64,000 nt of DNA from Haladaptatus sp. DJG-WS-42 (GCF_037198285.1 NZ_CP147243.1:620001-684000); one strand, 5' to 3'. Shown: positions 24,337 to 33,434, counted from the first letter of the stretch. Notes: generated by a model not told the origin, from the sequence alone. Program-made: numbers and translations.

Positions 24337-24683
24337 ACCCGGCCTACCTCGTCGGGATTGGCGGCGCGCTCGGGGCGATGGCGCGCTATCTCGTTTCTGG
24401 GCGCGTTCCCGAGGGCCGACTTCCCTACGGTACGCTCACGGTGAACGTCATCGGGAGCTTCGTCCTCGGGGCGCTCACGTTTCTCGGCGTTTCTGACGAC
24501 GTGATGCTTCTCGTCGGAACCGGCGCGTGTGGCGCGTTTACGACGTTTTCCTCGTTCTCGGTCGAAACCAGTCTGCTCTGGGAGCGTGGTCACCGGACGC
24601 GGGCAGCGCTGAACGCGGGCGGAAATCTGCTCGCCTGTCTCGCGGCGATTGGGCTTGGCTGGCTCGTCGTCTCACTTCTCTGA
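24333..24683 (+). CDS. crcB: Fluoride channel CrcB/Fluc, subunit 2
   Basis: The 116-aa paralogue starts with GTG at 24333, overlapping the first crcB by 4 bp. It shows GGALGAMARYLVSG, LTVNVIGSFVLG and GACGAFTTFSSFSVET, the same landmarks as subunit 1, with four membrane segments. The tandem pair suggests an obligate heterodimeric Fluc. Its 3' end overlaps the convergent lycopene-cyclase-like gene by 12 bp. Confidence 0.93.
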   Translation: MNPAYLVGIGGALGAMARYLVSGRVPEGRLPYGTLTVNVIGSFVLGALTFLGVSDDVMLLVGTGACGAFTTFSSFSVETSLLWERGHRTRAALNAGGNLLACLAAIGLGWLVVSLL

Positions 24684-24992
24684 GCCGCCGTCGAAGCGTT
24701 TTTTGAGCGATTCGTGCGCCCCGATAACCATCGCGGGGACGACGAACATGAAGATATGTTCTTCTATCGGGATGCCGAGCAGGTCAATGCCCGTTCTGAG
24801 CGGAATCGAGAAAACGCCCACAGTGAGCGTATACCAGTCCCAGACGTACGCAAACGGGTAGAGCACGACGATGGTTCGCGCGGCGGCGCGCCACGCATTC
24901 GAGTACCAGAGGAGTGTAAGTGCGACGGCACCCCAGAGCAGTTCTGTGAGAAGATATGTGTACGGTCCGAACACCCCAATGTTCGGCATCAT
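24672..24992 (-). CDS. Single-domain lycopene cyclase-like membrane protein
   Basis: The 106-aa protein has three hydrophobic segments and the stretch YPFAYVWDWYTLTVGVFSIP followed by GIPIEEHIFMFVVP. The WDxY and P-x-E-E marks are those of the CrtYc/CrtYd carotenoid-cyclase domain. Haloarchaeal lycopene beta-cyclase normally has two such domains, so this half-size protein must act as a homodimer, pair with another half, or have another role. Two adjacent Met codons (24992 and 24989) are both possible starts. Confidence 0.75.
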   Translation of the reverse strand: MMPNIGVFGPYTYLLTELLWGAVALTLLWYSNAWRAAARTIVVLYPFAYVWDWYTLTVGVFSIPLRTGIDLLGIPIEEHIFMFVVPAMVIGAHESLKKRFDGGSEK

Positions 24993-25088
24993 CCGGTGTG
25001 ATAGGTACTCGCATGATAAAGGTCTTGTCGCCGGATTAGCCCTAGTTTTCATTAGGGCTGCGCCCCTCTACCATACTGGGGACAATTG

Positions 25089-26231
25089 ATGGATATTGCT
25101 GACATTGCCACTAACGATTTTGTCGAAGTCGACGTCGACCAGCGACTGAGTAAAGTGCGGTCAATTTTCGAACGGGAGAACCCCAAGGGTATCATCGTCA
25201 CGGACGGCGACGAATACGCCGGCCTTGTGACCCAGCGCGAGCTCCTCCAGTCACACGTCGAAGACTCGGCGAAAGTGGCCGCGCTGATGAAATCTGCCCC
25301 GAAAGTCGAACGAACAACCAACATCCGTGAAGTTGCGCGGATGTTAGTCGAAGGCGGGACGAAAGTCGCCCCCGTCTTTGAAGACGACGCCCTCTGGGGC
25401 ATCGTCACCGCAGATGCGATCTTAGAAGCCGTCCTGGAAAATCTGGACGTGCTTACTGTTGACCAGATTTACACCGACGATACCGTCACCGTCCACGAGT
25501 CAGACCGTGTCGGGCAGGCCATCAACCTCCTGCGCGAACACGGCGTCTCGCGTCTCCCCGTGGTCGATGACGACGGTCAGCTCTCTGGGATGGTGACGAC
25601 CCACGACATCGTCGATTTCGTCGTCCGCGACATGAACAAAGCTACCCTCGGCGAGCGTTCGGGTGACATAGAGCGCATGCTCGACCTCCCCGTCTACGAC
25701 ATCATGAACAGCCCCGTGCGGACGATTACGCTCGGTGCCTCGGTTCGTGATGCCGTCTCTGGAATGCTCGAAAACAGCTACGCAGGCCTCGTGGTCACGC
25801 CAGAGGAGAACGACCGCCTCATCGCTGGCGTGCTGACCAAAACCGACGTGCTCCGCGCACTCTCCTACACGGAGGAGGAACACCTAGACGTCCAAATCAC
25901 CAACATCAACCTGCTCGAAACGCTGAGCCGCGACGAGATTCGCGAAAGCATCGAAGCTGTCGTCCAGAAGTACCAGCGGATGAGCGTCCATCACGCCCAC
26001 GTTCGCTTCCACGAGCACAAAGAGAAACTCCGCGGCACGCCGCTCATCCAGTGTCAGATTCGGATTCGGTCAGATCGCGGCCAAGTCGCTGGCTCCGGCG
26101 AAGGCTACGGTGCAGAGAACGCCTTCTACGTCGCCCTTGACAAGCTCGAACGCAACGTCATCGAGATGAAAGACATGCGTTCTGACGAAATCTACAAGGG
26201 GCAGTTGCTCCGGAAGCTCGGCGAACTCTAA
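25089..26231 (+). CDS. Four-CBS-domain protein fused to an HPF/RaiA-like domain
   Basis: The 380-aa protein carries four CBS motifs (about 1-55, 60-118, 122-180 and 198-255); the clearest are GVSRLPVVDDDGQLSGMVTTHDI and AGVLTKTDVLRAL. A C-terminal domain (about 260-375) with VQITNINLLETLSRDEIRES, HHAHVRFHEH and GYGAENAFYVALDKLERN resembles ribosome hibernation factor HPF/RaiA. CBS pairs bind adenine nucleotides, so energy-linked ribosome silencing is inferred. The ATG at 25089 follows an in-frame TTG. A hairpin repeat begins 4 bp after the stop. Confidence 0.88.
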   Translation: MDIADIATNDFVEVDVDQRLSKVRSIFERENPKGIIVTDGDEYAGLVTQRELLQSHVEDSAKVAALMKSAPKVERTTNIREVARMLVEGGTKVAPVFEDDALWGIVTADAILEAVLENLDVLTVDQIYTDDTVTVHESDRVGQAINLLREHGVSRLPVVDDDGQLSGMVTTHDIVDFVVRDMNKATLGERSGDIERMLDLPVYDIMNSPVRTITLGASVRDAVSGMLENSYAGLVVTPEENDRLIAGVLTKTDVLRALSYTEEEHLDVQITNINLLETLSRDEIRESIEAVVQKYQRMSVHHAHVRFHEHKEKLRGTPLIQCQIRIRSDRGQVAGSGEGYGAENAFYVALDKLERNVIEMKDMRSDEIYKGQLLRKLGEL

Positions 26232-26235
26232 CCTC

Positions 26236-26328
26236 GCACCTTTTTCCGCTTCGGGTTCGCCAAAGGCGAACCGCTCAGCGGAAAAACGCGCCCGAAAAAA
26301 GCCGGTCACTCGCTTCGCTTGTGACCGG
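26236..26328 (+). repeat. GCACCTTTTT hairpin repeat, copy 1
   Basis: This approximately 93-bp element has GCACCTTTTT, a strong stem (TTTTTCCGCT with AGCGGAAAAA, inner GGTTCGCC/GGCGAACC), the conserved AAAAACGCGCCCGAAAAA, then a second stem CCGGTCAC/GTGACCGG. It starts 4 bp after the CBS-HPF stop. The same plan recurs at 31603 and, inverted, at 32665. It may serve as a terminator or mRNA 3' end, or be a mobile REP-like repeat. Confidence 0.8.
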
Positions 26329-26371
26329 TACAATAACTGGACCACAGAACAACCTGGGCATTTCTTCCGTT

Positions 26372-27061
26372 TTACAACTCGTCTACGCCGACGAGGCCGT
26401 CCTGCGTGATTTGGAAGCGCGCCGTCTCACCGGTCGGTTTTGCCCGGTGTTTCTCGATGGTGGCACGGCGATTCCCGCCGCGGAAACGGTCGAGGCGGAG
26501 CACGGTGCCCGTCCAGTGGGCAAGCGTGTGGCCACCGAGTGGGCGCGCAGAGTCGCCGTCAGGGTCGGTGAACACCTGATTCGTGATGACGACGGCGAGG
26601 TCGTGTTTGCGGGCGAGCGAGAGCAGGTGGGTCATCTGGCGGGCGACCTTTCTCAGCGACTCACCTTCCTCTTCGGTCGTTCGCTCTAGCCGATAAAATC
26701 CGGTCGCGCTGTCGAGAACGATGAGGTCTGCCCGCGAGGCGAGGTCGGCTGCGTCCTTGACGGCGGCTTCCTGCTCGCCGAAATCGTGGGCCTCCGAGAT
26801 GATGATGCGCGAGGCGAGGTCTGAGACGTCTTCGCCCTTGGCTTGCGCAAGCTGTTGGAAGCGGTCGATGGAGAGGCCTTCCGTATCGATATAAAGCACC
26901 GTCCGTCCTGCAGCGGCTGTTTCGACGGCCGCAGCAAGCGCCAGATTGGTCTTCCCGGCGGCGGGCGGGCCATAGAGTTGCGTGACGGTGCCGCGCTCGA
27001 AGCCGCCGCCGAGGAGGGCATCGACGGGGCCACAGCCAGTCGGAACGGGCGCGTTTGACAC
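26372..27061 (-). CDS. radB: RadB, RadA/Rad51-family recombination mediator
   Basis: The 229-aa protein is a short RecA-fold ATPase lacking the N-terminal HhH domain of RadA, as expected for RadB. Walker A is GPPAAGKTN (residues 31-39) and Walker B is LIVLDSATG. GFERGTVTQLYG and ITNQVFTD are family marks. RadB helps RadA loading in euryarchaea. The GTG at 27061 gives the usual length; the open frame upstream enters the divergent gene's promoter. It faces the RuvC-fold gene with 80 bp between. Confidence 0.93.
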   Translation of the reverse strand: MSNAPVPTGCGPVDALLGGGFERGTVTQLYGPPAAGKTNLALAAAVETAAAGRTVLYIDTEGLSIDRFQQLAQAKGEDVSDLASRIIISEAHDFGEQEAAVKDAADLASRADLIVLDSATGFYRLERTTEEEGESLRKVARQMTHLLSLARKHDLAVVITNQVFTDPDGDSARPLGGHTLAHWTGTVLRLDRFRGGNRRATIEKHRAKPTGETARFQITQDGLVGVDEL

Positions 27062-27141
27062 ACCTCTCCTTTCGCCGTCTTCGGCAAAAAGGGTCCGGTC
27101 TGCCGAAGGATTTAGCCACCTGCGGCGCGGAGAAGAAGGGA

Positions 27142-27882
27142 GTGATAGTCGTCGCCACAACGGACTTCAAAGTGTATCACGAGGCAGTCGCAGAACTGCG
27201 CGAGCGCGGGGTGCAGTTCACCACCATCGAACCCGGCGACAACCTCCCCGAGAATACGGCCGTCGTCATCACGGGCGCGGACGACGAAATCGAGACGACC
27301 GTGACCGTCGTCCGAGCAAAACCAGACGAATGTCGCCACGCCGTCGAAGAAGCCCTCGCACTCATGCGAAGCGGCGGCGGGAGAACGATAGTCGGCGTAG
27401 ACCCCGGCGAGCGCCCCGGTATCGCGGTGTTGAACGGCGAGATGGTCATCGCCACGTTCCACGTCCCGCTCGCCCAGGCGGCGGCGATTATTTTAGGAGA
27501 ACTTGAGGGAGCAGTAGACCCGCTCGTCAGAATCGGTGACGGCGCTCGGCTCCAGGGCGCACGGCTCATCGACGACCTCGATGGCACCCCCATCGAACTC
27601 GTCGACGAGACCGGAACGACACCATATCTCGGGACGGGTGCGCGCGGAATGGGCGACGTTATCGCCGCCATCAACATCGCCCATCTCTCGGGAGAGCGCA
27701 TCAGTGAGCGAACCATCGAGCCAACGGCTGGCGAGTTGCAAGTCATCAAGACGCGCTCACGAGAGCAGTCACCCGAGAATCGAGCGATAGGCGAGGAACT
27801 CGCCAGACGAGTTGCGGCCGGTGAACTGACTATCGAAGAAGCGCTTGCGGAACACCGCGAACAGCTGAACGGCCGGGATTAA
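27142..27882 (+). CDS. RuvC/YqgF-type RNase H-fold protein, putative nuclease
   Basis: The 246-aa protein has an N-terminal alpha/beta domain (about 1-75) and an RNase H-like core. Candidate acidic residues are Asp87 in TIVGVDPGERPGIAVL, Glu156 in IELVDETGTT and Asp172 in GMGDVIAAINIAHL; the spacing follows RuvC and YqgF. The C-terminal 40 residues are helical and Arg/Glu-rich. The GTG at 27142 is chosen as the start; longer translation would run through the radB promoter. Its position facing radB suggests a recombination or repair role. It overlaps larC (convergent) by 4 bp. The exact family is not certain. Confidence 0.75.
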   Translation: MIVVATTDFKVYHEAVAELRERGVQFTTIEPGDNLPENTAVVITGADDEIETTVTVVRAKPDECRHAVEEALALMRSGGGRTIVGVDPGERPGIAVLNGEMVIATFHVPLAQAAAIILGELEGAVDPLVRIGDGARLQGARLIDDLDGTPIELVDETGTTPYLGTGARGMGDVIAAINIAHLSGERISERTIEPTAGELQVIKTRSREQSPENRAIGEELARRVAAGELTIEEALAEHREQLNGRD

Positions 27883-29195
27883 TCGTCTCTGACCGCGGCC
27901 TCTGCCCGGCGCATGACTTCGCGGATTGGGAGGCCTGTTTCGTTTGCCACGGCGGCCGCATCGTCGTACTCCGCACTCACGTCGTAGAGCGTGTCGTCTG
28001 CATCGCTTGCGAGTTTGACGGAGACGTCGTAGGTGGTTCCCTCAATATCGAGGGTGGTGGTTTCGAAGCGTCGCTTGGCCGTCCAACGGTGGCGAGCGAC
28101 CATCTCGCGGATGCCGAGCGTCCCCGTCTCTTCTGCGAGTTTCTGGGCCACGCGAGCGGCGTCTTCCGCCCGGACGATGACCTTCACGAGGTGGCCGGGT
28201 CGCGCCTTTTTCATCGTGACGGGGACGATACTCACGTCGCGTGCACCGACGGCTTTGAGCGTCTCTTGCAGGCCGCCAAGCACTTCTGGCGGCGCGTCGT
28301 CGAGGTTTGTTTCGAGGACGGTGATGGCTTCGGGGACAAGCCCACCGCGCGCCGCACCGACGAGCGCGCGCAGGACGTTCGGCCGCTCGGGGAACGTCCA
28401 CCCACCCGCGCCGTAGCCCGACTGTTCGAGGGTCATCGCGGGCAGGGCGTCGATTCCGCGCGCGAAGTGGGCGAGAATCGCCGCGCCCGTAGGCGTGAGC
28501 AGTTCGGCATCGACGGGGCCTCCCTGCAGTTCCCAGTCGGCTTTCGCGGCGATTTCGACCACGGCGGGCGTCGGAATGGGGTAGGTGCCGTGGGCCATCT
28601 CCGCTTCGCCGCCGCCAACGGAGAGTGGCGTCGTCAGCACTTGGTCGGGCGCGAGGTCGGCAAAGAGGAGGCACGCGCCGACCACGTCCGCGATGGCGTC
28701 GTCAGCCCCGACTTCGTGGAAGTGGGTGTCTTCGAGCGGAGCGTTGTGGACCGTCGCTTCGGCTTCACCGAGAATGCGGAAGACGGCCTTCGCGTCCACT
28801 TCGACGTCCTCGGGGAGGCCCATGGCTTCGACGATGTCGATGACCTCTGCGTAGGTTCGATTTGGACCGGCACCTTCTGCGTGCGTGTGGTCGTGGGTGT
28901 GTGAGTGGTCGTGCGGGTGCGCGTGGTCGTGCTCGTGAGACTGCTCGTGGTCGTAGCCCTCTGCGTCCTCGTGGGCGTGGTGTGACGCCGCTGTGTCGGC
29001 TGTATCGCTCGTGAGCAGCACGTTCGCCTTCGTCGCCGAGATACCGTTTTTGTCCACGGTGTCGATATCGTAGCGGATGTCGAGTGCCGCTTCGACCGGC
29101 GCGAGCACAGCCTCGTCTGCGCCCGCGGCGAGCAACGCACCGAGGAGCATGTCGCCGCTCGCACCCATTCGTCCGTCGAACGCAACTGTTCGCAT
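27879..29195 (-). CDS. larC: LarC nickel insertion protein (nickel-pincer cofactor)
   Basis: The 438-aa protein inserts nickel into the pyridinium-bisthiocarboxylate mononucleotide cofactor of lactate racemase-type enzymes. MRTVAFDGRMGASGDMLLGA is the family start. HFHEVGADDAIADVVGA, GTYPIPTPAVVEI and ELLTPTGAAILAHF are further marks. Residues 72-105 contain 14 His, mostly alternating with Asp, a metal-binding stretch often found in LarC. No larB, larE or larA is in the window. The start 29195 matches the family; a longer frame is open upstream. Confidence 0.93.
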   Translation of the reverse strand: MRTVAFDGRMGASGDMLLGALLAAGADEAVLAPVEAALDIRYDIDTVDKNGISATKANVLLTSDTADTAASHHAHEDAEGYDHEQSHEHDHAHPHDHSHTHDHTHAEGAGPNRTYAEVIDIVEAMGLPEDVEVDAKAVFRILGEAEATVHNAPLEDTHFHEVGADDAIADVVGACLLFADLAPDQVLTTPLSVGGGEAEMAHGTYPIPTPAVVEIAAKADWELQGGPVDAELLTPTGAAILAHFARGIDALPAMTLEQSGYGAGGWTFPERPNVLRALVGAARGGLVPEAITVLETNLDDAPPEVLGGLQETLKAVGARDVSIVPVTMKKARPGHLVKVIVRAEDAARVAQKLAEETGTLGIREMVARHRWTAKRRFETTTLDIEGTTYDVSVKLASDADDTLYDVSAEYDDAAAVANETGLPIREVMRRAEAAVRDD

Positions 29196-29378
29196 ATGCG
29201 AGCGGACGAAGGGCACGGAGAAAAACATCCGGTCTCGGGCCGATGTCAGACGTGTGTCAGACTCGGCGGACATCCCTGCGACATCAGGCGAAAACGTGAT
29301 ACACCGTGAGTGCTGGGAGCAAAAAGCATATCGCCATCCACGACAGAGTATATGCATCTCCCTGAACGTGAAAATAAT

Positions 29379-31601
29379 ATGAATGAAGTTCAACTTGAGG
29401 TCGCGAAAGCGTACCCAAATGACTCCGGCCGGGGCATCGCCCGCCTCGATCCGGACACGCTGTTGCATCTAAAGCTCAGCCCGGGCGACATCATCCAGAT
29501 AGAGGGTGGCGACGTGACGGCGGCGAAGGTGTGGCGGGCAGACCGGCAGGACTGGAACACCGACACGGTTCGCATCGACGGGTTCACCCGGCAGAACGCA
29601 GACGTGGGGATTGGCGAACGGGTAACCATCCGCAAAGCCGAGGCGAAAAAGGCAGAAAAACTCGTGCTCGCCCCGCCTGAGGACGCGAGCGTCCAGTTCG
29701 GCTCCGATGCCGCGGGCATGGTCAAGCGCCAGATTCTGAAGCGCCCGGTCGTCGAACGCGACATCGTGCCGGTTATGTCGAGCACGAACCACCCGTTCAT
29801 GCGCTCACCCGGCCAAGCAATCCCGCTCATCGCCGTCGAGACGGAGCCTGAGGGCGTCGTCCTCATCACCGAGGACACGGAGGTTGAACTCCGCGAGGAG
29901 CCAATCAGCGGCTTCGAGAAGACCGGCGGTGGCATCACCTACGAGGACATCGGTGGCCTCCAACAGGAGATTCAGCGCGTCCGCGAGATGGTCGAGCTGC
30001 CGATGAAACACCCCCAGATTTTCAAGAAGCTGGGCATCGAGCCACCACAGGGTGTCCTCCTCCACGGCCCACCCGGCACGGGGAAAACCCTGCTCGCAAA
30101 AGCCGTCGCAAACGAGACCAGCGCCAGTTTCTTCTCTATTGCTGGTCCCGAGATTATCTCGAAGTACTACGGCGAATCCGAGCAACAACTGCGCGAAATC
30201 TTCGAAGATGCGTCCGAAGAGTCGCCATCTATCATCTTCATCGACGAACTCGACTCCATCGCGCCAAAGCGCGAGGACGTGACCGGCGAAGTCGAACGCC
30301 GCGTCGTCGCCCAGTTGCTCACCATGATGGACGGCTTAGAGGCGCGCGGCAACGTCATCGTCATCGCCGCGACCAATCGTGTTGACTCCGTTGACCCTGC
30401 CCTTCGCCGTCCCGGCCGCTTCGACCGCGAAATCGAGATTGGCGTCCCAGACGAGGAAGGCCGCAAGGAGATTCTGCAGGTCCACACCCGCGGCATGCCG
30501 CTCGCAGACGACGTGAGCCTCGACGACCTCGCAGAGGAGACCCACGGCTTCGTCGGCGCGGACATCGAATCGCTCACCAAAGAGTCGGCGATGAAAGCCC
30601 TCCGGCGCTACCTGCCGGAAATCGACCTTGATGAAGAGGACATCCCGCCGTCACTCATCGACCGCATGATCATCAAGCGGTCTGACTTCCGCGGCGCGCT
30701 CGCAGAGGTAGACCCCTCCGCGATGCGCGAAGTCCTCGTCGAGTTACCGAAAGTCTCGTGGGAGGATGTTGGCGGCTTGGAGGACGCAAAGCAGAACGTT
30801 CAGGAATCGGTCGAGTGGCCAATGAACTCCCCCGAGAAGTTCACCCGCATGGGCATTGACCCGCCTGCGGGCGTGCTCCTCTACGGCCCGCCCGGCACGG
30901 GCAAGACGCTCATCGCCAAAGCCGTCGCAAATCAGACGAAGGCGAACTTCATCTCGGTGCGCGGCCCACAACTGCTCTCGAAGTGGGTCGGTGAGTCGGA
31001 GAAAGCCATCCGTCAGACCTTCCGCAAGGCGCGGCAGGTCGCCCCGACGGTCATCTTCTTCGACGAACTCGACAGCCTCGCGCCAAGCCGTGGCCGCGAC
31101 ACGGGCTCGAACGTCTCAGAGCGCGTCGTCAACCAGTTGCTCACGGAACTCGACGGTCTCGAAGACCGCGGCAACGTCATGGTCATCGCCGCGACCAACC
31201 GCCCGGACATGATCGACCCGGCGCTCATCCGCTCGGGTCGCTTCGACCGCCTCGTGCTCATCGGCGAGCCAAGCGAGGACGGCCGCGAAGAGATCTTAGA
31301 GATTCACACGAAGAACATGCCACTCGCCGCCGACGTGAGCTTAAAAGAGATTGCGGAGATTACCGAGGGCTACGTCGGCTCTGACCTCGAATCCATCGCG
31401 CGCGAAGCCGCCATTCAGGCGCTGCGCGAGGATTCGGACGCAGACGTGGTGGAGATGCGCCACTTCCGCAAGGCGATGGAGAACGTCCGTCCGACCATCA
31501 CCGACGACATGATGGAGTACTTCGAGCGCATCAAAGACGAGTTCAAGGGCGGTGCGACGGAGCCAACGGCTGGACGGCATTCGAGAATCGGCTTCCAATA
31601 A
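29379..31601 (+). CDS. cdc48: CDC48/VCP-type AAA ATPase
   Basis: The 740-aa ATPase has an N-domain (1-175) and two AAA modules. D1 Walker A is HGPPGTGKT near residue 230 with Walker [14 protein letters not shown]2 has YGPPGTGKT near residue 503 with [12 protein letters not shown]. Arginine-finger regions [13 protein letters not shown] and [10 protein letters not shown] are present. The enzyme unfolds proteins, feeding the proteasome in archaea. It lacks the intein found in some haloarchaeal homologues. The ATG at 29379 begins [16 protein letters not shown] hairpin repeat starts immediately after the stop. Confidence 0.96.
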   Translation: MNEVQLEVAKAYPNDSGRGIARLDPDTLLHLKLSPGDIIQIEGGDVTAAKVWRADRQDWNTDTVRIDGFTRQNADVGIGERVTIRKAEAKKAEKLVLAPPEDASVQFGSDAAGMVKRQILKRPVVERDIVPVMSSTNHPFMRSPGQAIPLIAVETEPEGVVLITEDTEVELREEPISGFEKTGGGITYEDIGGLQQEIQRVREMVELPMKHPQIFKKLGIEPPQGVLLHGPPGTGKTLLAKAVANETSASFFSIAGPEIISKYYGESEQQLREIFEDASEESPSIIFIDELDSIAPKREDVTGEVERRVVAQLLTMMDGLEARGNVIVIAATNRVDSVDPALRRPGRFDREIEIGVPDEEGRKEILQVHTRGMPLADDVSLDDLAEETHGFVGADIESLTKESAMKALRRYLPEIDLDEEDIPPSLIDRMIIKRSDFRGALAEVDPSAMREVLVELPKVSWEDVGGLEDAKQNVQESVEWPMNSPEKFTRMGIDPPAGVLLYGPPGTGKTLIAKAVANQTKANFISVRGPQLLSKWVGESEKAIRQTFRKARQVAPTVIFFDELDSLAPSRGRDTGSNVSERVVNQLLTELDGLEDRGNVMVIAATNRPDMIDPALIRSGRFDRLVLIGEPSEDGREEILEIHTKNMPLAADVSLKEIAEITEGYVGSDLESIAREAAIQALREDSDADVVEMRHFRKAMENVRPTITDDMMEYFERIKDEFKGGATEPTAGRHSRIGFQ

Positions 31602-31602
31602 A

Positions 31603-31694
31603 GCACCTTTTTGCTCGGCGGGTTCGCCTTCGGCGAACCGCTTCTCGCAAAAACGCGCCCGAAAAAGGCTGCTCCGACGCTTCGCGTCTCCGCG
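31603..31694 (+). repeat. GCACCTTTTT hairpin repeat, copy 2
   Basis: GCACCTTTTT is followed by stem GGTTCGCC/GGCGAACC inside TTTTTGC/GCAAAAA, then AAAAACGCGCCCGAAAAA and a small GACGC/GCGTC hairpin. It starts 1 bp after the cdc48 stop. The conserved blocks are almost identical to copy 1, whereas loops and second stem differ. Confidence 0.8.
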
Positions 31695-31791
31695 GTAGAA
31701 CTGCTTGCTGTTGATTTTGGTTCGGTTTTCCAACAGAGAAGATAATTCTCCTCAGCACAAAATATTTGTCAACTAGTTAGCTATTTGAGGC

Positions 31792-32640
31792 ATGGAACAG
31801 CCCTCTCGACGTGCGCTTCTCTCTACGATTGTTGTCGGACTCGCGCCGATTGGAAGCGGGTGCGTGGATGGGCAGTCACCCGGCACGCCAACCGATTCTG
31901 AAACGACGCAGTCTACACCACCTCCAACAGCGTCGCCCACAGAACGGAAGACCACGCTCTCACTTGGTGAAACGGCTACGAGCAGTGACGGTGTGACCGT
32001 GACAATTTCTGAACCACAGGTGCGCAAAATCATCTACACACCAGATGTTGGCGGCGGCACCCACAAACGTCCGGCAGGGGAAACGAACGCACAGTTTCTT
32101 GGATTCGATGTCGAGACTGCCGAGACAGAGATTTCGTCATTGGAATTCACACCTGTTCTCGATGGAACCCGTACCGAGAGCAAGGTGTATCGCACCGACT
32201 TCGTGCCGGGACAATCGACTCGACTGAGCCTGCTCGTTCCCGTGCAGGCAGTTGAAAGTGGGGCGATTGAGTGGACGGTTTCAGCAGACGAGCAGTATCG
32301 CTGGACGCTCCCTGATGCAGTGCTCACGAAGCTTGCAAAATCACCAGAGTTTGAAACCGAGTTTTCCGTCCCCGAGTCGATCCCGCGAGGTGATTCATTC
32401 ACGGCGAGCATCGACGTGACCAATACCGGAGATCGAGACGGCAGATTTCTTGCAGTTGTGTTAGACCAAGGTGCAGGTAGCCTCCCACTTGTCCCGAAAT
32501 TCACGTTTCCCGTTTCCATCGGCGAAACCGTATCGCGTGAACTCTCTGGAGAGGCAGTCCGAACTGACTCCTCAGAGATGACCGCAATATTTGATTGGGG
32601 GCTCGAACGACAGACCGCGTCGTTTGCGGTCACTGACTGA
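31792..32640 (+). CDS. Haloarchaeal lipoprotein
   Basis: The 282-aa protein has a signal with SRRALLSTIVVGLAPIGSGC (lipobox Cys at residue 24), a Thr/Ser/Pro linker and a beta-sandwich mature part. The stretch FTASIDVTNTGDRDGRF looks like a CARDB/DUF4352-type Ig-like fold. No enzyme motif is seen. It is likely a membrane-anchored surface or solute-binding protein; function is unknown. Confidence 0.75.
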   Translation: MEQPSRRALLSTIVVGLAPIGSGCVDGQSPGTPTDSETTQSTPPPTASPTERKTTLSLGETATSSDGVTVTISEPQVRKIIYTPDVGGGTHKRPAGETNAQFLGFDVETAETEISSLEFTPVLDGTRTESKVYRTDFVPGQSTRLSLLVPVQAVESGAIEWTVSADEQYRWTLPDAVLTKLAKSPEFETEFSVPESIPRGDSFTASIDVTNTGDRDGRFLAVVLDQGAGSLPLVPKFTFPVSIGETVSRELSGEAVRTDSSEMTAIFDWGLERQTASFAVTD

Positions 32641-32664
32641 AGCGGTCGCTGTCCAGTTATTCTA

Positions 32665-32754
32665 CCGCGAGTGAACAAAGTGAACGAGCGGCCTTTTTCA
32701 TGCAAGTTTTTGCAAGCGGGGGTCGCTCCGCGACCCCCCGCAGTAAAAAGTTGC
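32665..32754 (-). repeat. GCACCTTTTT hairpin repeat, copy 3 (inverted)
   Basis: Read on the minus strand: GCAACTTTTT, a stem GGGGGTCGC/GCGACCCCC, then GCAAAAACTTGCATGAAAAAGGCC and a GAGTGAAC-rich tail. The element begins on the last base of the phoU stop, so again it follows directly a gene end in sense orientation. Stem bases differ wholly from copies 1 and 2 but remain paired. Confidence 0.75.
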
Positions 32755-33434
32755 TAGTAGATGAGGGTGTCGTCGTTCTCGACCATATACAGGGTCCGAG
32801 CCGAGATGTTGACAGCGTGGTCGCCAACGCGCTCTAAGTCGCGGATGGTGAGCAGCAGGCGCGAGACGTCCTGCATGAGCTGCTCGACTTCTTTTTCGCT
32901 CGTCGTGTCGTCGATTTCGGTCTCGATGAGGTCGCGCACGACGAGGCTGGAGGCGCGCTCACAGAGTTTGTCGAGGTCGTCGTCGCGCTCTGAGAGTTCG
33001 AAGGTGGCCTCGGCGTTGTTCTCTGCGTAGGCGTCCATTGCGTCTTCGACCATGTCGAGGGTGAACGAGCCGATTTCTTGGATGTCCACTTCTGGGAACA
33101 TGTCCCGCGAGGCGGTGAGCGTGTAGTCTCCGAGGTTGGTTGCGAGGTCGGCGATGCGTTCTAAGTCGGTGATAATCTTGAACGAAGAGGCGATAAAGCG
33201 CAGGTCTGAGGCGACTGGTTGCTGGAGGGCAATCAGGTCGATGCAGTCCTGCTCTAAGTCGAGATAAAGCTGGTTGACTTCGTCGTCGCCGTTGATGACT
33301 TCGTGGGCGAGATCGTGGTCTTTCTGCTCCAGGGCGTCTAACCCCATACGGAGTCGTTCGAGGACGACTTCACTCATGTAGAGGACGTCCTCGCGCAGTG
33401 CACCCATCTGTTCTTGAAACGTTTCCCGTGCCAT
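32754..33434 (-). CDS. phoU: PhoU, phosphate signalling protein
   Basis: The 226-aa all-helical protein has two PhoU repeats with the metal-binding patterns LERIADLATNLGDYTL and LERVGDHAVNISART (E/D-x3-D). PhoU links the Pst transporter to phosphate signalling. It is the last gene of the pst operon, 5 bp after pstB. Confidence 0.95.
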   Translation of the reverse strand: MARETFQEQMGALREDVLYMSEVVLERLRMGLDALEQKDHDLAHEVINGDDEVNQLYLDLEQDCIDLIALQQPVASDLRFIASSFKIITDLERIADLATNLGDYTLTASRDMFPEVDIQEIGSFTLDMVEDAMDAYAENNAEATFELSERDDDLDKLCERASSLVVRDLIETEIDDTTSEKEVEQLMQDVSRLLLTIRDLERVGDHAVNISARTLYMVENDDTLIY

